Source: Bradyrhizobium forestalis
Lineage (GTDB): Bacteria; Pseudomonadota; Alphaproteobacteria; Rhizobiales; Xanthobacteraceae
Assembly (NCBI RefSeq): GCF_002795245.1
Contig: NZ_PGVG01000008.1
Location: 124,001-188,000, forward strand
Reading direction: 5' to 3'
Length of the DNA: 64,000 bases
The translations under genes were made by a program, and so were the position numbers. Below the pieces are notes generated by a model. The model was not told the origin of the DNA and ran no database searches. It saw nothing but the letters and a program-made list of their open reading frames with translations. How positions within the stretch are numbered: the first letter of the stretch is position 1; each line of letters begins with the position of its first letter. This document shows, one piece after another, positions 35,812-43,108 of this stretch.

Positions 35812-35872
35812 CCGTCATGCCCCGGCTTGACCGGGGCATCCTGGGCGCCCGATCAAGTCGGGCGATGACAGT
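35812..35872. repeat. short copy of the CGGCTTGACCGGG repeat
   Basis: GTCATGCCCCGGCTTGACCG and CAAGTCGGGCGATGACAG are the two arms with the middle missing, as if a full copy like 16298 had lost its centre. Confidence 0.65.
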
Positions 35873-35897
35873 TGTGCGTGTGGCAGCTGATCCCGAT

Positions 35898-36680
35898 CTA
35901 CAGCGTGCCCGGGAACGCACCACCATCCAGCAGAATGTTCTGTCCGGTGATGAAGCCGGCCTTGGCACCGCACAGGAAGGCGCAGGCGTAGCCGAACTCG
36001 TCGGGCTGGCCGAAGCGGCCGGCCGGGTTGAGCTTGGCGCGCTCGGCCAGGATCTGCTCTGGGCTGACGCCGCGCTTGTCGGCTTCGGCCTTTGCGGTGC
36101 CGGTGAGACGATCGGTCTCGAACGGGCCCGGCAGCAGGCCGTTGATGGTGACGTTGTTGATCACCGTCTTGCGCGAGAGGCCGGCGATGAAGCCGGTGAG
36201 GCCGGCGCGCGCGCCGTTGGAGAGGCCGAGGATGTCGATCGGCGCCTTCACCGCGGCCGAGGTGATGTTGACGATGCGGCCGAACTTGCGCGCCATCATG
36301 CCGTCCACCGTCGCCTTGATCAGCTCGATCGGGGTGAGCATGTTGGCGTCGATCGCCTTGATCCAGTCGTCGCGGGTCCAGTTGCGGAAATCGCCGGGGG
36401 GCGGGCCGCCGGCATTGTTGATCAGGATGTCGGGATCGGGGCAGGCCTTCAGCACCGCCTCGCGGCCGGCAGGCGTTGTGATGTCGCCGACGATCTCGGT
36501 GACCGTCACATCGGGATAGGCCTTACGGATCTCATCGGCCGTCTTCTTCAGGGCCTCGGCGCCGCGCGCGGTCAGAGTGACATGAACGCCGGCCTCCGCC
36601 AGCGAGATGGCGCAGGCGCGCCCGAGGCCCTTGCTGGATGCGCAGACGATGGCGCGGCGACCTTTGATCCCAAGATCCAC
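35898..36680 (-). CDS. SDR-family oxidoreductase of the SNGAR type
   Basis: A 260-residue Rossmann protein: CASSKGLGRA (13-22), NNAGGPPPG (88-96), ITSAAVKAPI with S141, then GLSNGARAGLTG, so YxxxK is replaced by S154-N-G-A-R158. The C-terminal ITGQNILLDGGAFPG is usual for SDRs. The start is GTG at 36680 with GGGAGTGA upstream. A recognised subgroup annotated as 3-oxoacyl-ACP reductase-like carries this SNGAR sequence, so the change is ancestral. Activity cannot be predicted. Confidence 0.88.
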   Translation of the reverse strand: MDLGIKGRRAIVCASSKGLGRACAISLAEAGVHVTLTARGAEALKKTADEIRKAYPDVTVTEIVGDITTPAGREAVLKACPDPDILINNAGGPPPGDFRNWTRDDWIKAIDANMLTPIELIKATVDGMMARKFGRIVNITSAAVKAPIDILGLSNGARAGLTGFIAGLSRKTVINNVTINGLLPGPFETDRLTGTAKAEADKRGVSPEQILAERAKLNPAGRFGQPDEFGYACAFLCGAKAGFITGQNILLDGGAFPGTL

Positions 36681-37010
36681 TGTTTCACTCCCGAAAATAG
36701 CAGGCAGGTTTTGAACGGCGACCACTTTAGCCAACATCAGTGCCGCTGATAAGGGACGGGCTCGCACCAAAATGCATGCGCGCTGGCGCTGCGATGCAAA
36801 TGCGCCAGATCAGATGCGCCGTTCCTGCTTGAGGCGGTCGATCGCGGAGGCGACCTCGGGCGGCCGCGATCTGAAGCCCATCTGGCCAGCCCGGTCCTGA
36901 AACCGAGGCCGACCGCGGCGTAAAGCTGCTCATGAGCACAACCCTGGCTTGACGAGACGAATGAACGCCGAACCGATCATTCCGGTTTCAGATCGCTAAA
37001 ATCGACTGTA

Positions 37011-37052
37011 TTGGTGACTCCAAATTGGTGGCTCCAAATTGGCGGCTCCAAG
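37011..37052. repeat. three tandem 14-bp units TTGGYGRCTCCAAR
   Basis: TTGGTGACTCCAAA, TTGGTGGCTCCAAA and TTGGCGGCTCCAAG follow without a gap. Each unit is itself a TTGG/CCAA dyad. The last unit runs into the SDR remnant. Confidence 0.85.
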
Positions 37053-37053
37053 A

Positions 37054-37113
37054 CTCGCGCCCGGCTATATCGACACCGAAATGAACCACGCGTTCTGGTC
37101 GACGCTGAACTAA
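37054..37113 (+). pseudogene. C-terminal remnant of an SDR gene
   Basis: The frame reads LAPGYIDTEMNHAFWSTLN then TAA. LAPGYIDTEM is the typical SDR segment after the last Rossmann strand. Upstream, the frame runs into the tandem repeat with no SDR body, so only the 3' end survives or was left by a rearrangement. Confidence 0.55.
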
Positions 37114-37119
37114 CGACCG

Positions 37120-37162
37120 CTGTCGTCCCGGATAAGCGCGTTTTACTCAACTGTCGTCCCAG
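37120..37162. repeat. fragment of the GTCGTCCC repeat family
   Basis: CTGTCGTCCCGGATAAGCGC followed by CAACTGTCGTCCCAGCG resembles the left end of the element at 174 and a second degenerate copy of it. Confidence 0.5.
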
Positions 37163-37219
37163 CGGGGAATGAGGCTGTGGCTCTCTCTCTCATAGCGGAG
37201 AATGACGCGGCAGCATCGC

Positions 37220-38824
37220 CTAACTCGCTCGCATCTCCGCACCTATCATATCCGCCGCCTTCTCCCCGATCATGATCGTCGGCGCATTGGTGTTGCCGCC
37301 GATCAGCGTCGGCATGATCGAGGCGTCGACGACGCGGAGCGCCTCGAGTCCGTGCACCTTCAACGCCGGATCGACCACGGCAAGCGCATCCGCGCCCATC
37401 TTGCAGGTGCCGACGGGATGATAGACGGTGTCGACGCGCTCGCGCAGAATGCTGCGGATGTCGTCGTCGCTGCGCACGTTGGCGGTGAACATGTCCCTGG
37501 TCTGCAGCGCGCGCAGCGCCGGCGTCTCCATCAGGCGGCGCGTGGTCTTGAAGCCCGCCACCATCGCATCGAGATCCTCATCCTCGCCCAAGAAATTCGG
37601 ATCGATCAGCGGCGCCTGCATCGCATCATTGCTCGCGAGTGAAACGCTGCCGCGGCTTTTCGGGCGGAGCAGGCAGACATGGCAGGAGAAGCCGGTGCCG
37701 CCATGGCGCTTGCGGCCGTGGTCGTCGACCATGGCCATGCCGAAATGCAATTGAATGTCGGGAATGTCGAGATCGGGCCGCGTCTTCAGGAAGCCGCCGC
37801 ATTCGGCGAAATTGGAGGTGAGGGGACCACGGCGCTCGCGCCTGTATTGCAGGATGGCGCGGATCAGCCGCGGCATGCCCTTGAGCGAGATGCCGGCGAA
37901 ATAAGGACTGTCGGACATGTAGCCGAAGATGAAGTCGGGATGGTCCTGCAGGTTCTGGCCGACGCCCGGCAGATGATGCCGGCTTTCGATGCCATGCTGC
38001 TTCAGCGCGATGGCATCGCCGATGCCCGACAGCATCAAAAGCTGCGGCGACTGAAACGCACCGGCGGCCAGGATCACCTCACGCCGCGCGCGCAGCTGTT
38101 TCAACTCCTTGCCCTGCCGGTATTCGACACCAACCGCGCGCCTGCCTTCGAACAAAATGCGCGTGGCATGCGCCTGCATCACGACCTGCAAGTTCGCGCG
38201 CTTGCCCATGTGCGGATGGACATACGCCCGCGCCGCGCTCCAGCGCTCGCCGTTCTTCTGCGTCACCTGGTAGAGACCGAGCCCTTCATGATCGTCGGTG
38301 TTGAAATCCTCGCGGATGCGGAATTGCCCCTCCTGCGCCGCTTGCAGGAAGATCTGCTGCACCGGATTGCCGGAGCGCAATTTGTTGACGAACAGCGGCC
38401 CGCCCTTGCCGTGATACTCGCCGTCGAAATCGGCGTTGTTCTCCGCGCGCTTGAAATAGGGCAGCACGTCCGTATAGGCCCAGCCGCTGTTGCCGAGCGA
38501 AGCCCAGTGGTCGTAATCGGCGCGGTGGCCGCGGATATAGACCATGGCGTTGATCGCGGAGGAGCCGCCGAGGCCCTTGCCGCGCGGTTGATAGCCGATG
38601 CGGCCGTTCAGCCCCTTCTGCGGCACGGTGTTGAAGGCCCAGTTGTTGACGTTGCCGGCGACCATCAGCACCAGCGCGCCCGGCGTGGTCACGACCCAGT
38701 TGTCGCAAGGCCCGCCGGCGTCGAGCAGCGCGACCGACGTCGCCGCATCCTCCGACAGCCGCCCCGCGACAGTGCAGCCGCCCGAGCCCGCGCCCACGAC
38801 GACGAAATCGAATGTGTCGGTCAC
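37220..38824 (-). CDS. GMC-family FAD oxidoreductase (choline/alcohol dehydrogenase type)
   Basis: A 534-residue flavoenzyme. The FAD loop is GAGSGGCTVAGRL (11-23), GMC signature 1 GKGLGGSSAINAMVYIRG, signature 2 GAFQSPQLLMLSGIG, and the C-terminal active-site HPVGTCKMG and NTNAPTIMIGEKAADMI. GTG at 38824 is the start, with AAGGGGGAAA before it. It resembles BetA/AlkJ-type alcohol dehydrogenases that pass electrons to the quinone pool. The aldehyde dehydrogenase gene upstream on the same strand would act on its product. Confidence 0.92.
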   Translation of the reverse strand: MTDTFDFVVVGAGSGGCTVAGRLSEDAATSVALLDAGGPCDNWVVTTPGALVLMVAGNVNNWAFNTVPQKGLNGRIGYQPRGKGLGGSSAINAMVYIRGHRADYDHWASLGNSGWAYTDVLPYFKRAENNADFDGEYHGKGGPLFVNKLRSGNPVQQIFLQAAQEGQFRIREDFNTDDHEGLGLYQVTQKNGERWSAARAYVHPHMGKRANLQVVMQAHATRILFEGRRAVGVEYRQGKELKQLRARREVILAAGAFQSPQLLMLSGIGDAIALKQHGIESRHHLPGVGQNLQDHPDFIFGYMSDSPYFAGISLKGMPRLIRAILQYRRERRGPLTSNFAECGGFLKTRPDLDIPDIQLHFGMAMVDDHGRKRHGGTGFSCHVCLLRPKSRGSVSLASNDAMQAPLIDPNFLGEDEDLDAMVAGFKTTRRLMETPALRALQTRDMFTANVRSDDDIRSILRERVDTVYHPVGTCKMGADALAVVDPALKVHGLEALRVVDASIMPTLIGGNTNAPTIMIGEKAADMIGAEMRAS

Positions 38825-38840
38825 TTGGTTTCCCCCTTTT

Positions 38841-38920
38841 CGTCATTCCGGGGCGATGCGGAGCATCGAACTATGGTGCGCAATTGCGCACCATAGTTCG
38901 CTTCGCGCCCCGGAACGACG
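38841..38920. repeat. palindromic repeat of the GTCATTCCGGGG family with a 32-bp perfect dyad
   Basis: Outer arms CGTCATTCCGGGGCG / CGCCCCGGAACGACG. The centre (38868-38899) is a perfect palindrome whose left half is GAACTATGGTGCGCAA. It lies between the two oxidoreductase genes of one strand. Confidence 0.8.
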
Positions 38921-38925
38921 AGCCC

Positions 38926-40359
38926 CTACGACATGAACCGCATCAACTTCTCCAGCCGCGCGATCTTGCCGCCATAGGGCGGATAGAGATCGGCGAGGCG
39001 GTTGAACTTGGAGCGATAGAACACCGGCTTCAGCTTGCTGAACGTCTTGAATCCCCATTCGCCGTGATAGGCGCCGGTGCCGGATGCGCCGACACCGCCC
39101 ATCGGCTGATTGATTTGCGTGAAGTGAAACAGGCAGTCGTTGATGGTGACCCCGCCGGAGACGGTGCGCGCCAGCACCTCGTCGCGCGCGCTGCCATCCT
39201 TGCCGAACCAGTACAGCGCCAGCGGCCGGTCGCGGGCGTTGACGAAGGTGATCGCCTCCGCCGCATCGCGCGTGCCGAGCACCGGCAGCACCGGGCCAAA
39301 GATCTCCTCCTGCATCACCGCCATCGCCTCGGTCGCACCCACGATCAGCGTCGGCGGGAATTTGCGGTGCGCCTTCCAGTTCGGATCGTCCGCCTTCGCC
39401 GGTTGCAGGATGTTGGCGCCACGCTGCGCCGCATCCGCGACCAGGCCTTCGAGCCGGGCATAATGCCGCTCGGAGATGATGGAGGTGTAGTCCTTGTTCG
39501 AGGGATCGGTGCCGAACATGCGCCACATCTGCGCGCGCACCTTCTCGGCGAAGGCCTGCACTGAATTCTCCGGCACCAGCACGTAATCCGGCGCGATGCA
39601 GGTCTGCCCGGCATTGAGCAGCTTGCCGTAGGCGATGCGCTCGGCCGCCTCGTCGAGATCGGCCGAGGCGTCGATGATCGCGGGCGACTTGCCGCCGAGC
39701 TCGAGCGTGACAGGCGTCAGATTGCGCCCTGCGGCCTCGGCGACCAGCCGGCCGACCCGCGTCGAGCCGGTGAACACGAGGTGATCGAACGGCAGGCTCG
39801 CAAAGCCCGTGGCGATCTCGTCCTCGACGCCGGTGACCAGCACCTCCGCGGCGTCGAATCGCTGCGCGACCGTCTCCTTCAGCAGCGCCGCGAAGTGCGG
39901 GACCAGCTCGCTCGGCTTGATGATGACGCGGTTGCCCGCCGCGATGGCGCCGATCGCGGGCGCGAGCGTGAGCTGGAGCGGGTAATTCCAGGGCGCGATG
40001 ATGCCGACGACGCCGAGCGGCTGCGGCATCAGCCGGTTGCGCGCGGGCAGGAATTGCAGCGCGGTGGCGACGCGCTGCGGCGTCATCCAGGTCTTGAGGT
40101 GCCTTGTGGCATGCCGGATCTCGGAGAGCACCAGCATGGTCTCGGCGATGGTGGTCTCGACCGCGCAGCGGTGGCCGAAGTCGGCCGAGATCGCCTGCCG
40201 GAAGCGCTCTTCGTTGTCGGCGACAACGCTGCGCAGCCGCGCCAGCCGGTCGAGCCGCTGGGCAAGATCAGGCGCCGGCTCGTCCCGCGATCGGGCGCGC
40301 ATGGCGTGGAAGGCCTCTTCGAGGGCCCGCAGCGGGGCGCTCGTCAGGGATTTGTCCAT
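38926..40359 (-). CDS. aldehyde dehydrogenase, coniferyl-aldehyde dehydrogenase-like
   Basis: A 477-residue NAD(P)-dependent aldehyde dehydrogenase. PWNYP (123-127), E220 in TLELGGKSP and nucleophile C254 in GQTCIAPDYVLV; no residue of the catalytic set is missing. The C-terminal segment FSKLKPVFYRSKFN matches the coniferyl-aldehyde/CALDH and fatty-aldehyde dehydrogenase group rather than BetB. The ATG at 40359 has GGGAGGAA before it. It probably converts an aldehyde made by the GMC enzyme to the acid. Confidence 0.92.
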   Translation of the reverse strand: MDKSLTSAPLRALEEAFHAMRARSRDEPAPDLAQRLDRLARLRSVVADNEERFRQAISADFGHRCAVETTIAETMLVLSEIRHATRHLKTWMTPQRVATALQFLPARNRLMPQPLGVVGIIAPWNYPLQLTLAPAIGAIAAGNRVIIKPSELVPHFAALLKETVAQRFDAAEVLVTGVEDEIATGFASLPFDHLVFTGSTRVGRLVAEAAGRNLTPVTLELGGKSPAIIDASADLDEAAERIAYGKLLNAGQTCIAPDYVLVPENSVQAFAEKVRAQMWRMFGTDPSNKDYTSIISERHYARLEGLVADAAQRGANILQPAKADDPNWKAHRKFPPTLIVGATEAMAVMQEEIFGPVLPVLGTRDAAEAITFVNARDRPLALYWFGKDGSARDEVLARTVSGGVTINDCLFHFTQINQPMGGVGASGTGAYHGEWGFKTFSKLKPVFYRSKFNRLADLYPPYGGKIARLEKLMRFMS

Positions 40360-40670
40360 GGCGTTCCTCCCTCGAACCGGCGTTTCAGCCTTAATCTTGT
40401 TGCCGCAAGCTGGCCCTTTGTGGAACTTCTGGCAAGAGCGCGCGGAACGGAGCGCAAATTCGTCCATCCCCCTGTCATAAAGTCGAAAAAAACGTTCCCG
40501 CAGCCCTTTCCAAAGGCACCCCGCCTTGATACATACGCCCCGCACCCGACGGGCTTTGCCCGGGGTTGCCTTCCAAGGAAGCCTTTGGGACGGAAGAGAA
40601 AAGCCACGCGAACAGCGCCGGCCTCAACCAACCGTCCCCGGCCTTTTGGCGAAGGCGCGCAAGTGTTTAA
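40360..40670. other. 311-bp non-coding region before the initiator tRNA
   Basis: No credible ORF. It contains inverted CCAAAGGC (40510-40517) and GCCTTTGG (40581-40588), a GGGCTTTGCCC hairpin (about 40550) and TTCCAAGGAA (40571-40580), so part of it could be a structured RNA. I cannot place the tRNA promoter with confidence. Confidence 0.5.
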
Positions 40671-40747
<77 letters not shown>

Positions 40748-40774
40748 AATTCGGATTGACCGGATCCGACGCAG

Positions 40775-40803
40775 AATGGCCCGCTTCACGCGGGCCATTT
40801 TTG
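40775..40803 (+). terminator. intrinsic terminator of the initiator tRNA gene
   Basis: AATGGCCCGC and GCGGGCCATT form a perfect 10-bp stem with loop TTCAC, followed by TTTTG. Confidence 0.9.
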
Positions 40804-40947
40804 TTGTTGGATAGTCGTTGAGTTGCCTTGAACCCTCGGGACATTACTGTCGCGCCCATGCAGGTGAGCGACTGAAAACTGCCGATTAAGCTAGCTTGGC
40901 GAGCGGTGATCTCGTCGCCAGTCAATTGTGTGCACTGGACTGCACCG

Positions 40948-42720
40948 TCACCGCGATTTGCGTGTACCGACGCGGAGCCTGATCCGGCTCACCAGGGTGA
41001 GGAGCGCACTATATTGGCATTGGGCGAAGGCATGGGCACAGCGGTCGCGGGCCTTGTCGACCACGTCGACCGGAAGAGATCGACGGAATGCGACGAAGCA
41101 CTTCCAGTACTCCGGATTGTGGCCATACGCCCAAAGACCATCGAGAAGCCTCGCGCAGTGGTCGGGGTCCCATACCGGCGACTTCCGATAGGCTGCCGCC
41201 TGACCGACGAGGTTATTTAGCTGGGAGAAGCCATCCATGGCCGAGAGAAGCACATGGCGGTCGCTCCCCGCGCCGATATCAAGCCTTACTCCAAAATCGC
41301 TCGCTGCCTGGTGTATGAGATGCAATTCTTGCCAACGGCCACGTGAATAAAGGAAATCGGCGGCCTTTTGGAGTCTTGGTATGTCGAGAGTGTGCGTCAG
41401 GACCGGATACAGGAATTTCCCGAGCGGTGGAAAGGCGGCTGGTATCCGTTTTCGCATGAGGAGATACAAGTACGTCTCGTGGGAAATTGCGAGCGATTCG
41501 TCGAAGACAATGCTGTCGCGCTCTAATGAAGTTATTTCGCGTCGAAACGCTGCGAAAGCCCGGGCGGCGCCACCAAGATATCCAGCCGTGTAGCACCGGC
41601 CAGCCTCGACGACGAACGTTTCCAGCCAATCGTCGGGCTGCTTTGTACGATCGAGGGCGTTGCGCCACCGAACGACTTCGGAGATAGAATCTCGATAGCA
41701 CCCCGAACGTTCCAGCGAGTCCGATCGCAAACGGATGAAGCGCGGCTCGGATTGCGTACGAACATCTAGCGTGCCGAGGATGGCATCTGTGCCGATGCGA
41801 CATGAAATTGCATTCAGGAGACTAGCGCGCCAATGCGCAAATTCCTCGGGGTGCTGGCGTTCCTTCTCAAATAGCCGCGAAACGATTTCGCCGCTGTCCT
41901 TGGTGGGGTGAAACGCATCACGCATGTCAAAGAATGCATCGAAGCCACCGAGTGCGGCGCGAACGCGCGGGAAACGATCGAGATTGCCGAAGACATGCTG
42001 CGCATTCTGGCTCTGCGATTTCAACTGTTGCCCGAGGTCCGTGCCCGGAAAGAGCCATGTGAGGCTCTTGTATTCGGAATTCAGCAAGATCGGACAAATA
42101 TCAAAATCGCGACCGGAATAGCCAAGGAGAGCGACGTCGCGTCCTCGGACAAGGGCCGCAAGATATTCGCGTTTCCAGGTGGGCAGTGCGCCCTCGTCCT
42201 TCAATCGGTAAATGATTGAGGATGGGAGGCTTGCGCAGCCGTGAAGCTTAAAAAGACAAACGGCATTGGTGCTGGTTGGCGCCTTCGTGATGTGTTCTTG
42301 CTCGATGACGAGATCGAACGCCCTTAAGGACTGCTCCAGGCAGGTGTCGTAGTTGGTCGTGACGATTGCTGCAATTTTCTTCTTGTCGACGGCATCGGCA
42401 AGCGCCGCATGGAATTTGTTTGGTTTTCCACGGCGGAAGGTGTCGGCGAAAATCTCCCGCGCGTCGGCATCGAAGGGATAAGAATTGAAAAGCTGTTCGA
42501 ATGGTGTGTCGCGTGCAAAGGTTCGAATGGTCTTGATCCGCTCATCCGTTATGTGAAATTTCGCGGGCAATGCATCAAGTTTCTCCAGGATTTTCTCAAG
42601 AACAGCGTCTCCGATGCGGAGGCCATTTGGCAGTCCCGTATCTTGGTCGGCGGACAACATGCTGCCGACGAAGACGACTGCGCCATCGAGATTGCTAAGC
42701 CTAAGCTCACATTGGCTCAA
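40948..42720 (-). CDS. SIR2-fold protein, candidate NAD-consuming defence effector
   Basis: A 590-residue protein. The N-terminal SIR2-like domain shows VFVGSMLSADQDTGLP (16-31), IVTTNYD (119-125; N123), FKLHG (157-161; H160) and LLGYSGRDFDI (198-208). These match the NAD loop, catalytic Asn and His, and last Rossmann segment of SIR2 NADases such as ThsA. The usual GAG of the first loop is GSM. The C-terminal 300 residues are helical and unlike anything I recognise. I start it at TTG 42720, which has AAAGGA 7 bases upstream; the open frame to 43224 is shadow. Base composition is more AT-rich than its flanks, a sign of transfer. Confidence 0.78.
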   Translation of the reverse strand: MSQCELRLSNLDGAVVFVGSMLSADQDTGLPNGLRIGDAVLEKILEKLDALPAKFHITDERIKTIRTFARDTPFEQLFNSYPFDADAREIFADTFRRGKPNKFHAALADAVDKKKIAAIVTTNYDTCLEQSLRAFDLVIEQEHITKAPTSTNAVCLFKLHGCASLPSSIIYRLKDEGALPTWKREYLAALVRGRDVALLGYSGRDFDICPILLNSEYKSLTWLFPGTDLGQQLKSQSQNAQHVFGNLDRFPRVRAALGGFDAFFDMRDAFHPTKDSGEIVSRLFEKERQHPEEFAHWRASLLNAISCRIGTDAILGTLDVRTQSEPRFIRLRSDSLERSGCYRDSISEVVRWRNALDRTKQPDDWLETFVVEAGRCYTAGYLGGAARAFAAFRREITSLERDSIVFDESLAISHETYLYLLMRKRIPAAFPPLGKFLYPVLTHTLDIPRLQKAADFLYSRGRWQELHLIHQAASDFGVRLDIGAGSDRHVLLSAMDGFSQLNNLVGQAAAYRKSPVWDPDHCARLLDGLWAYGHNPEYWKCFVAFRRSLPVDVVDKARDRCAHAFAQCQYSALLTLVSRIRLRVGTRKSR

Positions 42721-42834
42721 ATCGCGATCCTTTAAGGATGGTCGTTGCGCTGCTCTCTTGCGTGCTACAAGAATGGAATGTATGTATGCGCTATTGCAAT
42801 TATAAGTTTCACGCAGTGACTTTGGGGTGAAAGA

Positions 42835-43038
42835 ATGAACGGGAAGGAAATCGTCAGAGCGACTGCTCAATCGATCGTAAAGGGCAACCAGGCCGGAAAA
42901 CAGGTTGCGGCAAGGTATGCGGACAGGTCGGTCGCTGAACGTGCTGCGCGTGGTGCACTTGCGGGAGGCAAGGAGGGGGCCAAAATCGGCGGTGCGCTGC
43001 TTTTGAGAACGCTGCTTTCGATGTTTTTCCGAAGGTAA
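42835..43038 (+). CDS. hypothetical 67-residue protein divergent from the SIR2 gene
   Basis: Basic, Ala/Gly-rich protein (MNGKEIVRATAQSIVKGNQA) with a hydrophobic C-terminal stretch (GGALLLRTLLSMFFRR). A GGGGTGAAAG-type ribosome site precedes the ATG. No family recognised. Its 114-bp gap to the SIR2 gene is a shared divergent promoter region, so it may be a regulator or partner. A weak hairpin with GTTTT follows (about 43064-43086). Small size leaves doubt. Confidence 0.5.
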   Translation: MNGKEIVRATAQSIVKGNQAGKQVAARYADRSVAERAARGALAGGKEGAKIGGALLLRTLLSMFFRR

Positions 43039-43108
43039 GCCCCGTTGCCTTGAAAGAGTAAATCGTCCGCCTCGCGCGGCCAGTTTTGCGTCGAAGCATT
43101 GCTCGGGG

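Larger units (their letters stand above)
36681..37219. other. 539-bp region without an intact gene
   Basis: It holds no credible ORF, but contains three tandem 14-bp units, the tail of a degraded SDR gene and a fragment of the GTCGTCCC repeat (each listed). The rest shows no structure I can name. It looks like a site of past rearrangement between the SNGAR-type SDR and GMC oxidoreductase genes. Confidence 0.6.

Noticed and set aside
13503..38920. Regularly arranged repeats as a CRISPR array
   Set aside because: The repeats are long, palindromic, of several families and far apart. No short repeat/spacer periodicity and no cas gene are present.
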